Below, piece after piece: positions 26,038 to 35,091 of a stretch of DNA of 64,000 bases. The notes under the pieces are model-generated. The model saw only the letters and a program-made list of their open reading frames with translations. It was not told the DNA's origin and made no database searches. Numbering within the stretch: the first letter of the stretch is position 1; each line of letters starts with the position of its first letter. Source of the DNA: Flavipsychrobacter sp. (GTDB taxonomy: Bacteria > Bacteroidota > Bacteroidia > Chitinophagales > Chitinophagaceae); NCBI GenBank assembly GCA_016787265.1, contig JAEUVF010000014.1, positions 62,001 to 126,000 of the forward strand, given 5' to 3'. The translations under genes were made by a program, and so were the position numbers.

Positions 26038-28398
26038 GTGTTTGCAATTAGAAGAATTTTAAGAATCCTGATTTGGGTGATGGTTGTCAACAGCAGCCAG
26101 GCACAGTGCATCATACGTTTCAGTGGTGTCGTAACGGATTCGGATACACGCGAACGGCTTTCGGGAGCAACTGTGCGTATCAAGGATATCCGGCTCGAAG
26201 TGAAAACGGATGAGCAGGGGCGGTTTTTGTTTGAAGGCCTTTGTCCGGGCAATTATAATATTCTCATCACCCATATTGGTTGTCAGCCGGTGGAATCGCA
26301 TATCCACCTGAAAGATGATCTGTCGCAGGATTTTGTATTACCACATACCCACAGTGAACTGGAAGAGGTGGTAGTTGTGGGGGCAACTCATAAACATGGA
26401 ACGGCCATCGCTGAAGAATTAAAAAGCAGGCAGCTGGCAGCAACGCGGGGCAGCAGTTTGGGAGAATCTCTGCGGAGCATCAGCGGGGTGAATGTTTTGC
26501 AGACGGGGGCAACAATATTTAAGCCGGTGATTCATGGGTTGCACAGCAATCGGGTTCTTATCCTGAACAATGGGATACGGCAGGAATCACAACAATGGGG
26601 GAGTGAACATGCTCCGGAAGTGGATCCCTATATTGCAAATCGTTTAACAGTGATTAAGGGAGCCAGCAGCATCCGGTATGGAAGTGATGCCATTGGGGGC
26701 GTAGTGCTGGTGGAGCCCCGGTTATTACCGGCAGAACCTGGTCTTTATGGTGAAATCAATACTGCTTTCTTTACCAATAACCGGCAGGGGGTATTGTCTG
26801 GCATCATCGAAAATAATTCAGCCAAACATCCGGCTTTTGCCTGGAGACTTCAGGGAACCTTGAAAAAAGGGGGCAATTCCCGTACGCCTGATTACTGGCT
26901 GATGAATACCGGTATTGAGGAGTATAATTTTTCTGCTGCAGCAGGCTGGCAGCAATCTCACCGCGGACTGGAACTCTTCTACAGTAATTTCAATACCAGA
27001 CTGGGTATTTTCAGGGGAGCACATATCGGGAATGTGACCGACCTGGAAACTGCGATCCAACGGGGCGCTCCAACCGAAGAAATCAAGGCGGCGCCTTTTA
27101 CTTATACTATTGATCGCCCGTATCAGCAGGTGCATCACCACTTGTTAAAAATAAAGGCACATCATACAACAGGTACAGCAGGCAAACTGAACCTGGTACT
27201 TTCCGGCCAGTATAACAACCGGATGGAATTTGATGTTAAACGATTTGCTTCCAGCTCAGACGCGCCCCAACTGGATCTCACTATCAGTACGGTTGGATCC
27301 GACCTGGTATGGGATCACAACAACTGGAATAATTTTCGTGGAACCATTGGTGTTAGTGGTTCCTTTCAGTTAAACGACAGCTATAAACAACGGGTCTTTA
27401 TTCCGAATTACCGGGCATGGAATGGAGCGGTATTCTGGATTGAAAAGTGGACAAAAGGGAAGTGGATGCTCGAAGGAGGATTGCGGTACGACTGGCGGAA
27501 ATTATTCGATATAGAAAATAATAATAATGAACGATTCGCGGATCAGCAGTTCAGCAGTGTGAGCGGTTCATTGGGTGGAAGTTACAGGTGGAGTCCGGAG
27601 TTGACAAGCACACTGAATTTTTCATCCGCCTGGCGGGCTCCGCAAATCAATGAATTATACAGCGATGGCCTTCATCATAGTTCAGCCCGGATTGAAACAG
27701 GGAATCCTTTACTGGTACCTGAACGAGCCAATAGCTGGATGCTGAATCTGGATTATCAGCCTTTCCGCTGGCGATTTGACATCGGGTTTTATTATAAGGA
27801 TATTTCCGATTTCATTTACCTGGCGCCTGATTATCCTCCGGTATTAACCATCCGGGGTGCCTTTCCTTCCTTTTCTTTCCGTCAGACCGATGCACGGTTA
27901 CATGGATTGGATGCTACTGTAGGATATGTGCTTACTGCGCACTGGAAAGTTGAGGCAAAGGCTTCCCTGTTAAGGGCATGGGATAAATCGGCAGATGATT
28001 GGCTGATCCAGATGCCGTCGGATCGGTACGAACTTGGATTGCAATATGAATTTGGAAATGCCAAATACTGGCAGGATAGTTATGTGAAACTAAGTGGTCA
28101 GCAGGTGTTAAGGCAAACAAGGGTGCCGGCTGCGGGCAATATTGAAAAGCCACAACCGGATGGTACTATCCGAATGGAATCTGATTACACACCCCCACCG
28201 CCCGCTTACTTTCTGCTAAATCTGGAAGCGGGTACAAAACTGTTCTGGAGAAAACAGCCGATTCAGTTAAGCCTGACAGCAACGAATCTGCTGAATAGTG
28301 CGTATCGGGATTATATGAATGCATTCCGGTATTTCGCCTGGGAAACCGGCAGGAATATTGGACTGCGGATCATGCTTCCGCTGGGCAAACAACATTGA
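26038..28398 (+). CDS. TonB-dependent outer-membrane receptor, probably for a metal or metal complex
   Basis: Receptor of 786 residues starting at GTG 26038. It has a signal peptide (about 1-22, ending SSQA), a carboxypeptidase-regulatory-like domain (FSGVVTDSDTRERLSGATV), then a His-rich linker (HTHSELEEVVVVGATHKHG), a plug domain with PVIHGLHSNRVLILNNGIRQ and IRYGSDAIGGVV, and a 22-strand-type barrel. At this size, without a SusD partner, it resembles siderophore, heme, cobalamin or metal receptors and not the SusC family. The His-rich linker, the operator-like repeat at its promoter and the following lipoprotein suggest metal uptake, but the substrate is not proven. Confidence 0.9.
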   Translation: MFAIRRILRILIWVMVVNSSQAQCIIRFSGVVTDSDTRERLSGATVRIKDIRLEVKTDEQGRFLFEGLCPGNYNILITHIGCQPVESHIHLKDDLSQDFVLPHTHSELEEVVVVGATHKHGTAIAEELKSRQLAATRGSSLGESLRSISGVNVLQTGATIFKPVIHGLHSNRVLILNNGIRQESQQWGSEHAPEVDPYIANRLTVIKGASSIRYGSDAIGGVVLVEPRLLPAEPGLYGEINTAFFTNNRQGVLSGIIENNSAKHPAFAWRLQGTLKKGGNSRTPDYWLMNTGIEEYNFSAAAGWQQSHRGLELFYSNFNTRLGIFRGAHIGNVTDLETAIQRGAPTEEIKAAPFTYTIDRPYQQVHHHLLKIKAHHTTGTAGKLNLVLSGQYNNRMEFDVKRFASSSDAPQLDLTISTVGSDLVWDHNNWNNFRGTIGVSGSFQLNDSYKQRVFIPNYRAWNGAVFWIEKWTKGKWMLEGGLRYDWRKLFDIENNNNERFADQQFSSVSGSLGGSYRWSPELTSTLNFSSAWRAPQINELYSDGLHHSSARIETGNPLLVPERANSWMLNLDYQPFRWRFDIGFYYKDISDFIYLAPDYPPVLTIRGAFPSFSFRQTDARLHGLDATVGYVLTAHWKVEAKASLLRAWDKSADDWLIQMPSDRYELGLQYEFGNAKYWQDSYVKLSGQQVLRQTRVPAAGNIEKPQPDGTIRMESDYTPPPPAYFLLNLEAGTKLFWRKQPIQLSLTATNLLNSAYRDYMNAFRYFAWETGRNIGLRIMLPLGKQH

Positions 28399-28423
28399 GT
28401 TTTTAATATTTAAAATAGATACT

Positions 28424-28975
28424 ATGAAACAGAAATGGGTGAAGCTGTTAAGCGGTTTCGGTCTTCTTGCGCTTACCTTGGCAGGTTGTTCCAAAGACAA
28501 AGATGAAGTGGTAAATGAAGAGGAGTTGATAACAACCGTATCACTCCGGTTTCAGGAAGTAGGAACTGCGAATAGCTTTGTAGCTACTTTTCGCGATACG
28601 GATGGTGAAGGAGGAAATCCACCATCCACCTTTGATGAAATTGTGCTGAAACCCAATGCCAATTATTCCTGTACGGTGGAGTTGCTGAATGAAAGTGTTT
28701 CTCCAGCTGACAATATCACTGCTGAAGTGCGGGAGGAAGCAGATGATCATGAGCTCTATTTCATTCCGGCGGGTGCTACTATTACCATTAACAAGGTTGA
28801 TCTAGACAGCAAAAATTTGCCTGTTGGGCTGAGTTCTACCTGGCAAACGGGAGCGGCATCAACGGGTACCGTTCGAGTGGTTTTAAAACATAAGCCAGGT
28901 ACAAAAGCAGCTGGAGATCCTGTTACGAAGGGGGAAACCGACGTTGATCTGAACTTTACGACGAAGGTGCAGTAA
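28424..28975 (+). CDS. Conserved Bacteroidota lipoprotein paired with the TonB receptor
   Basis: This 183-residue lipoprotein starts at ATG 28424, 25 bases after the receptor stop; the frame extends upstream but the signal sequence starts here. The lipobox is LAGC (Cys22). The mature part has a Glu/Asp-rich start (DKDEVVNEEELITTVSLRF), TDGEGGNPP, NESVSPADNITAEVREEADD, and the end segment GAASTGTVRVVLKHKPGTK. It resembles lipoproteins encoded beside TonB receptors in Flavobacteriia, some of which are annotated as type 1 periplasmic-binding-fold proteins. It probably hands off or captures the receptor ligand. Its 3' end overlaps the convergent ABC transporter gene by 20 bases. Confidence 0.82.
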   Translation: MKQKWVKLLSGFGLLALTLAGCSKDKDEVVNEEELITTVSLRFQEVGTANSFVATFRDTDGEGGNPPSTFDEIVLKPNANYSCTVELLNESVSPADNITAEVREEADDHELYFIPAGATITINKVDLDSKNLPVGLSSTWQTGAASTGTVRVVLKHKPGTKAAGDPVTKGETDVDLNFTTKVQ

Positions 28976-30734
28976 CAGGTTGGACTGCAGTAGCTTTTCT
29001 TTCTCCTATCTGTTGCCTCCACATCGCATAGTAGAGACCTTTATCTTCCAGTAATTGCTGATGGGTACCGGTCTCTGCTATTTCACCTTTTTCCAGAACA
29101 TAAATTTTATCGGCGTGCAGGATCGTACTCAGTCGGTGTGCTATCAGTACGGTAATCTGAGAACGCAGGGCGGAAATCTTCCGGATGGTAGATGTAATCT
29201 CTTCCTCTGTCAACGAATCCAGTGCAGAAGTGGCTTCATCAAAAATTAGTAGTTTGGGCTGGCGCAGTAATGAGCGTGCAATGGAGAGGCGCTGTTTTTC
29301 CCCTCCGCTTAATTTCAGGCCACTTTCGCCAATCAGGGTGTCAAGTCCTTTATCGGCTTTTTGCAGGAGTGTCTGGCAACTTGCTTTATACAGTGCATCC
29401 AGTAATTCCTCCTCTGTACCATCCGGTTTCACGAACAATAAATTTTCCCGGATTGTTCCTGCGAATAATTGAGTGTCCTGCGTAACAAAGCCAATCTGTT
29501 TGCGAAGCTCATCATAGTCTACTTCATTTTCATTGATTTCATTGTAGGAAATGCTGCCTTCCTGCGGGCGGTACAATCCAACCAGTAATTTCACCAGGGT
29601 GGTTTTGCCGGATCCGGAGGGGCCAACAAATGCAATGGTTTCTCCTTTGCTTACCTCAAAACTAATCCCCTGCAACGCATGTTGCTGTGCGGTCTTGTGT
29701 TTGAAATGAACATTGTCGAACCGTAGTCGTTCAATGGCTTCCAATACCACCGGATGTTCCGGACGGGGTTCCGGTTTTTTCTGCATCAGGTTTTTGAAAT
29801 TATTCAGAGATGCTTCTGCTTCGCGGTAACTTAGAATGATATTTCCAATATCCTGTAAGGGACCAAAAATGAAAAAGGAAAAGAACTGCATGGTTACCAG
29901 TTGTTCAGGATCCATATGCTCGCGGTAGATCAGCCACATCAGGATAAAGAGGATGGCCTGCCGGAGTGTGTTCACAAAAGTTCCCTGTATAAAACTCAGA
30001 CTGCGAATCCGTTTTACCTTGGTTAATTCCAGCCCTAATATTTTATAAGTGTTTTTATTCAGCCGGCTTACTTCCTGATTGGTGAGCCCTAAGCTTTTAA
30101 TCAGTTCAATATTTCGCAAGGATTCTGTAGTACTGCCCGCCAGTGAAGTTGTTTGACTCACAATATTCCGCTGAATGGTTTTGATTCGTTTACTTAAGGC
30201 ATTGGTGAGCAGGGTCAGGAGAATGATACCTCCGAAATAGGTAAGAGGTAAAGACCAGTGAATCCGGAAAGCATAAATGGAAACAAAAAGAATTCCAATA
30301 AACACACCAAATAATACATTGATGAAGTTGGAGATGAATTTTTCCGTATCTGTTTCAACCTTCTGCAGAATGCTCAGGGTTTCACCACTTCGCTGGTCTT
30401 CAAATTCGTGGTAGGGAAGCTTCATCGCATGTTGCAAGCCATCTGTAAAAACCTTTGCTCCGAACTTTTGGGTAATTACATTGAAGAAGTAATCCTGGAA
30501 AGCTTTGGCAATCCGGCTTACCATGGCCACGCTGATGGAGGCGAGCAGCAACCAGCCAATGGATTGTGCGAATTTTGGCCAGCTTTCATACTCTTTGTAC
30601 GTAAATGCTGCTTTGGTGATTTTGCCAAATATTATGGGGTCTAACAGGGAAAACCCACTGTTGATAGCTGCTAAGAACAAGGTAAGAAGTACCAGCCATT
30701 TATACGGCTTGAGGTACTGAAGTAGTAATTGCAT
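28956..30734 (-). CDS. ABC transporter, fused permease and ATPase (MsbA/MdlB-like)
   Basis: Half-transporter of 592 residues from ATG 30734 (MQLLLQYLKPYKWLVLLTLF); ATG 30752 adds six residues. Six membrane helices in the N-terminal half form the ABC exporter domain. The nucleotide-binding domain has Walker A GPSGSGKTTLVKLL, Q-loop GFVTQDTQLF, signature LSGGEKQRLSIARSLL, Walker B KLLIFDEATSALD and switch His in LIAHRLSTI. It would act as a homodimer or with another half-transporter. Lipid or drug export is typical for the family; the cargo is not deducible. Confidence 0.94.
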   Translation of the reverse strand: MQLLLQYLKPYKWLVLLTLFLAAINSGFSLLDPIIFGKITKAAFTYKEYESWPKFAQSIGWLLLASISVAMVSRIAKAFQDYFFNVITQKFGAKVFTDGLQHAMKLPYHEFEDQRSGETLSILQKVETDTEKFISNFINVLFGVFIGILFVSIYAFRIHWSLPLTYFGGIILLTLLTNALSKRIKTIQRNIVSQTTSLAGSTTESLRNIELIKSLGLTNQEVSRLNKNTYKILGLELTKVKRIRSLSFIQGTFVNTLRQAILFILMWLIYREHMDPEQLVTMQFFSFFIFGPLQDIGNIILSYREAEASLNNFKNLMQKKPEPRPEHPVVLEAIERLRFDNVHFKHKTAQQHALQGISFEVSKGETIAFVGPSGSGKTTLVKLLVGLYRPQEGSISYNEINENEVDYDELRKQIGFVTQDTQLFAGTIRENLLFVKPDGTEEELLDALYKASCQTLLQKADKGLDTLIGESGLKLSGGEKQRLSIARSLLRQPKLLIFDEATSALDSLTEEEITSTIRKISALRSQITVLIAHRLSTILHADKIYVLEKGEIAETGTHQQLLEDKGLYYAMWRQQIGERKATAVQPVTAPSS

Positions 30735-30768
30735 AAAATAATGGTAGAACACTAAATTAAGACAATCC

Positions 30769-32313
30769 CTACTTCCAGCCCCAATTATCCCGATCCAGGC
30801 TGCGGTACTGGATAGCTTCAGCGATATGTTCCGGTAATATTATCTCGTTTTGGGACAGGTCGGCAATTGTTCTGGCCATTTTAAGAATGCGGTCATAAGC
30901 CCGGGCGGATAATTTGAGTCGCTCCATGGCGGTTTTTAACAACTGGCGTGAAGAAGTTCCAAGTGAACAGTTTTGTTCCAATTGCCGGCTACTCATTTGT
31001 GCATTGCAATAAATGCCCCTGTTTTCCCGGTACCGGTTGGCCTGGATTTGACGCGCCCGAATCACTCTTGTACGGATTTCCCCCGAGGATTCGGCAAGGG
31101 TACTGCTGCTAAGGTTCTGAAAAGGTACCGGCGTTACTTCAATCTGCAGGTCGATCCGGTCCAACAGTGGGCCAGAGATCTTTTGCAGGTATTTCTGAAC
31201 AGTACCCGGCGGACAACTGCATTCTTTTTCAGGATGGTTATAATAGCCGCAGGGACAAGGATTCATGGAGGCAACCAGCATAAAGGCGGCAGGGAATTCT
31301 ACACTTATGCGTGCCCGTGAGATAGTAAGTTTTCGTTCTTCCATTGGCTGTCGCATCACTTCCAGCACCGAGCGGTTGAATTCAGGTAATTCATCCAGAA
31401 AAAGTACCCCGTTGTGTGCAAGAGATATTTCTCCCGGTAAAGGGTTACTGCCTCCACCGGCCATGGCCATATGAGAAATCGTGTGATGTGGTTGCCGGAA
31501 AGGACGCTGTTGAACCAGTGCTGTTCCATTGTTCAGTTTTCCCGCAACGCTGTGAATGCGGGTAGTTTCCAATGCCTCCTCCAGTGTCAGAGGAGGCAGA
31601 ATGGTTGGTAGTCTTCTGGCGAGCATGGTTTTGCCGGCACCAGGCGGACCAATCAACAGGAGATTATGCCCGCCTGCCGCCGCAATTTCCATAGCCCTTT
31701 TTATGTTTTGCTGTCCCTTTACATCTGAGAAATCACCCGTTTCAAAACCAGCTGGCTCATTAAACCATTGTTCAATGCCTGAATGGTGGGGGCACGCACG
31801 CCCAGGTTCTTCAACTAGTTGAATTGCTTCGGTTAATGAGCGTATGCCCATCACCGGTAGTCCTTCCACTACGGCTGCTTCAGAAGCGTTCTGAGCCGGA
31901 ACCACAATTCCGGTGAACTTTTCTTTTCTGGCAGTGAGTGCCATAGGTAATGCTCCCCGGATTGGCTGCAGGCTGCCGTCCAGGCCAAGTTCTCCACAAA
32001 AAATCCATTTCTGAAGTGGTTCCAGGTTGATGATCTGTTCGGTGGCTGCCAGTATACCAATAGCGATCGGTAAGTCAAAAGCAGTACCGGTTTTACGAAT
32101 ATCCGCGGGGGCCATATTGATCACTACCCGGGTTCTGGGCATGAAGTATCCGATCGCTTTGATCGCGGTTTCCACGCGCAACATACTTTCCTTCACGGCA
32201 TTGTCTGGCAGACCAACCAGGAAGGTTTGGGTTCCGTTGGTAATATTGACTTCAATGGAAATAGTAATGGCTTCCACCCCATTCACAGCTGTACCAAATG
32301 TCTTCACTAACAT
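30769..32313 (-). CDS. YifB/ComM-family Mg-chelatase-like AAA+ ATPase
   Basis: A 514-residue protein with an N-terminal Lon-S5-like domain (TQTFLVGLPDNAVKESMLRV, VVINMAPADIRKTG), a central AAA+ Mg-chelatase domain with Walker A GPPGAGKTMLARRLP and Walker B GVLFLDELPEF, a Cys-rich zinc-like element (MNPCPCGYYNHPEKECSC), and the C-terminal helical domain (LKLSARAYDRILKMARTIAD). ComM is a hexameric branch-migration helicase that helps integrate DNA during natural transformation. The family is widespread, so competence in this organism is not implied. Confidence 0.94.
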   Translation of the reverse strand: MLVKTFGTAVNGVEAITISIEVNITNGTQTFLVGLPDNAVKESMLRVETAIKAIGYFMPRTRVVINMAPADIRKTGTAFDLPIAIGILAATEQIINLEPLQKWIFCGELGLDGSLQPIRGALPMALTARKEKFTGIVVPAQNASEAAVVEGLPVMGIRSLTEAIQLVEEPGRACPHHSGIEQWFNEPAGFETGDFSDVKGQQNIKRAMEIAAAGGHNLLLIGPPGAGKTMLARRLPTILPPLTLEEALETTRIHSVAGKLNNGTALVQQRPFRQPHHTISHMAMAGGGSNPLPGEISLAHNGVLFLDELPEFNRSVLEVMRQPMEERKLTISRARISVEFPAAFMLVASMNPCPCGYYNHPEKECSCPPGTVQKYLQKISGPLLDRIDLQIEVTPVPFQNLSSSTLAESSGEIRTRVIRARQIQANRYRENRGIYCNAQMSSRQLEQNCSLGTSSRQLLKTAMERLKLSARAYDRILKMARTIADLSQNEIILPEHIAEAIQYRSLDRDNWGWK

Positions 32314-32344
32314 GAAGCCAAAGTAGCGCAGTGTTGCTGGCTGG

Positions 32345-33688
32345 TCAACCGTTCTTTAACCCATTTGTAACAGGTATTTGCTCCAGTAAATCCACCACTT
32401 TTTCGCGTTTCAGGATGAGGTAACCCAGCCGGTCATTGCTGATCCCGTCCTTAAGCTGATAGCTGAATGTTAACTGATCATCCGTGACCTCTGTTTCAAA
32501 ATATTTGAAGATAATATTCGGAAAAGCTTTCAGTGCTTCACCGATTTCATAGAGGTGGGTGGAGAGAATAAATAGGGAATGATTTATTTTAATAAGCCCT
32601 TCAATCACAGTGGATGAACATTTCATGGCGTCCTGCACATTTGTTCCTTTAAACAACTCATCAATCAGGACCAGCCATTTGCGGCCATCATTGATTTTCA
32701 GGATCGTGTTTTTGATGCGTTGAACTTCATTGAAAAAATAGCTTTCTCCCTTGACAATATTATCGGTTAGATTGATATTACTTAAAATTCCTTCGAATAA
32801 GGATAACCGTAAGTGTCTGGCAGGAACTCCCATACCCAGGTGGGCCAGGTAAACAGCGCTGCCGATTGATTTAATAAAAGTACTCTTACCGGCCATATTG
32901 GCGCCGGTCAGAAATAGAAAATTATGTTGTTGATCGAGGCTGATGGAATAGTCCACCGGATTAGGAAGTAAGACATGGAATAAGGCATTTGCCTCAATAA
33001 AAGGGTGTTCCGTTTCAACAAACTCCGGAAAGTTCAGCTTGAAATGTCGCATGGCTGCTGCCATTCCATACCATCCATCCAGCTGGCCATAAATTTCCGT
33101 TAGTTCTGTGGTTGCATTCCTGAATTTGTTGCGGATATAATGACCAAAATAAAGTACCTGTGTGGGGGTTAATACATCAGCCCGATTTTTATCTGCCAAT
33201 GTTTTCAGGTGAATATCGCTGGTCAGCTTTCCGGCTCTTTCCAGGATCCGCTCCAGGTTGGGCGGAACTGTTTTCCCTTCAAATAGTTGAATGATCTTTT
33301 TTATACCTCGTACAAAATCACCGAAATGTTGCAGGCTGAAACGGATGATCGCATAATCGGGACCGTGAAACAATTTGTAGAATTGTGCATTCACCCAATT
33401 ACTGTCTACCGGAATGCTGTCGAGCTGGGTGCTGAAAAACTTTTCCATTACCATCAGCGTACCATTGGTGATATCCTCCGGCCAATTATCCAGTTCCTCC
33501 AGCAATAGCTTAAGGATCTGCTGGGTTTGGTGAATTGATTTCAGGTCGTGAAAAGGTTGCTGGAAACGAAGGCGAAGCCATTCTTTGCCTTCTACAGTAC
33601 GGGTGAAGTTGAGCCGGTGAAAAATAGAATATTCCTCTTCCGGGTGGAATATATTGAGGTCCAGCAGGGAGGTTTTATCTATATCCAT
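32345..33688 (-). CDS. MutS-family ATPase lacking the mismatch-recognition domain
   Basis: This 447-residue protein keeps the MutS lever/clamp-like helical region (about 50-230) and the C-terminal ABC-type ATPase with Walker A TGANMAGKST (261-270), a signature-like region (DNIVKGESYFFNEVQRI) and Walker B WLVLIDELFKGTN followed by the STH segment. It lacks MutS domain I with the Phe-x-Glu mismatch motif, and also the Smr nuclease domain of MutS2. It is therefore a MutS-like ATPase of uncertain role and not the general mismatch-repair MutS. It shares the strand with comM and pyrC, about 30 bases from each. Confidence 0.88.
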   Translation of the reverse strand: MDIDKTSLLDLNIFHPEEEYSIFHRLNFTRTVEGKEWLRLRFQQPFHDLKSIHQTQQILKLLLEELDNWPEDITNGTLMVMEKFFSTQLDSIPVDSNWVNAQFYKLFHGPDYAIIRFSLQHFGDFVRGIKKIIQLFEGKTVPPNLERILERAGKLTSDIHLKTLADKNRADVLTPTQVLYFGHYIRNKFRNATTELTEIYGQLDGWYGMAAAMRHFKLNFPEFVETEHPFIEANALFHVLLPNPVDYSISLDQQHNFLFLTGANMAGKSTFIKSIGSAVYLAHLGMGVPARHLRLSLFEGILSNINLTDNIVKGESYFFNEVQRIKNTILKINDGRKWLVLIDELFKGTNVQDAMKCSSTVIEGLIKINHSLFILSTHLYEIGEALKAFPNIIFKYFETEVTDDQLTFSYQLKDGISNDRLGYLILKREKVVDLLEQIPVTNGLKNG

Positions 33689-33717
33689 GGGCTATCAATT
33701 TAATATATTCACCTCAA

Positions 33718-35058
33718 TCAGCGGTCAAATTCCAGTCGCGCACCTTTCTTTGATTCATCAAACCCCTCTTTTCCATAAACAAGGTGTCCATTTACAAAGG
33801 TGTGAGTAACCGAAGAAGGGAAGGTTGTTCCTTCCAGCGGGCTCCATCCACACTTGTAATATATATTGTCTTTTGAAACAATAGTCGGTTGATTCAGGTC
33901 TACCAGCACGAGATCAGCAAAATAACCTTCCCGGATATAACCCCGCTGGCGGATCTGGAAGCAGTCTGCCGGTGCATGGCTCATCTTTTCCACTACTTTT
34001 TCCAGCCGGATAACGCCTTCTTTCACATAATGCAACATCAGGGGCAGGGAGTGCTGAACCAGTGGAAGTCCGGCATGGGCATGGAGATAATCTTCCTGTT
34101 TTTCTGCCCAGGTGTGCGGTGCATGGTCTGTTGCGATGATATCCAGCCGGTCGTCCAGCAGGGCCTTCCAGAGGGCCGTTCGGTTATTCGGCGCCTTGAT
34201 GGCAGGATTACATTTGATCTGGTTGCCCAGTTGCGCATAATCATCACTGGTAAAATGAAGGTGGTGTACACAAACTTCGGAAGTGATCCGCTTTTCCTTC
34301 AATGGAAGCATGTTGCCGAAGAGTGTCAGTTCCTTTTCAGTGGATATATGCAGAATATGAAGCCGGGTATTGAATTTTTTAGCCAGTTGTATGGCATAAA
34401 AAGAAGATTCGAAACAGGCTTCCTCGTTTCGGATGATGGGGTGGTCAGCCGCTGTCAGGGTTCGGCCACTCGCCTTTGCGGCTTCGAGATTTTTACGAAT
34501 GATCCGTTCATCTTCGCAATGGGTGGCGATCAGCAATTCCGTGCCTTCGAAAATATGTTCCAGAGACAACGGATTATCTACCAGTAGCCCACCGGTTGAA
34601 GAACCCATAAAAATTTTCACTCCGCAAACCCTGTCTTTCTTCTCATTGGTGCGTAGCACTTCATCGAGGTTGTCATTGGAAGTGCCCATGAAAAATGAAT
34701 AGTTGGCAAGTGAGCTGGCTGCACCGATTGCATATTTATTTTCCAGTAGTTCCTGAGTAAATACCGGGGGTTGGGTATTGGGCATTTCCATGAAACTGGT
34801 TACCCCTCCTGCAACAGCAGCTTTTGATTCGGTATAAATGGTAGCTTTATGTGTGAGGCCCGGTTCGCGGAAATGTACCTGGTCGTCAATTACGCCGGGT
34901 AATAAATGTTTTCCTTCTGCGTTTATCTCGATAGCCCCATTTGTGGCATTGATTTGGCTATTGATTTTTTCAATTCGTCCCCCTGAAATCAAAACGTCTG
35001 CCGTGCGAATCGTTCCTTCGTTGACGATTTGTGCGTTCTTTATGAGATATTTTTGCAT
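33718..35058 (-). CDS. pyrC: Dihydroorotase, Bacteroidota type
   Basis: Zinc amidohydrolase of 446 residues that cyclises carbamoyl-aspartate to dihydroorotate. The N-terminal metal motif, normally D-x-H-x-H, reads DDQVHFREPG (residues 58-67), with Gln60 where the first His would be and His62 retained; dihydroorotases of Bacteroidota such as Porphyromonas carry the same variant. Other ligand and substrate segments are LHILHIST, SEVCVHHL, GNQIKCNPAIK and IIATDHAPH. It is divergent from the RemB-like gene with only 33 bases between the start codons. Confidence 0.94.
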   Translation of the reverse strand: MQKYLIKNAQIVNEGTIRTADVLISGGRIEKINSQINATNGAIEINAEGKHLLPGVIDDQVHFREPGLTHKATIYTESKAAVAGGVTSFMEMPNTQPPVFTQELLENKYAIGAASSLANYSFFMGTSNDNLDEVLRTNEKKDRVCGVKIFMGSSTGGLLVDNPLSLEHIFEGTELLIATHCEDERIIRKNLEAAKASGRTLTAADHPIIRNEEACFESSFYAIQLAKKFNTRLHILHISTEKELTLFGNMLPLKEKRITSEVCVHHLHFTSDDYAQLGNQIKCNPAIKAPNNRTALWKALLDDRLDIIATDHAPHTWAEKQEDYLHAHAGLPLVQHSLPLMLHYVKEGVIRLEKVVEKMSHAPADCFQIRQRGYIREGYFADLVLVDLNQPTIVSKDNIYYKCGWSPLEGTTFPSSVTHTFVNGHLVYGKEGFDESKKGARLEFDR

Positions 35059-35091
35059 ATTAAATGATCATTCCTGTTTAAAAACCATTGA

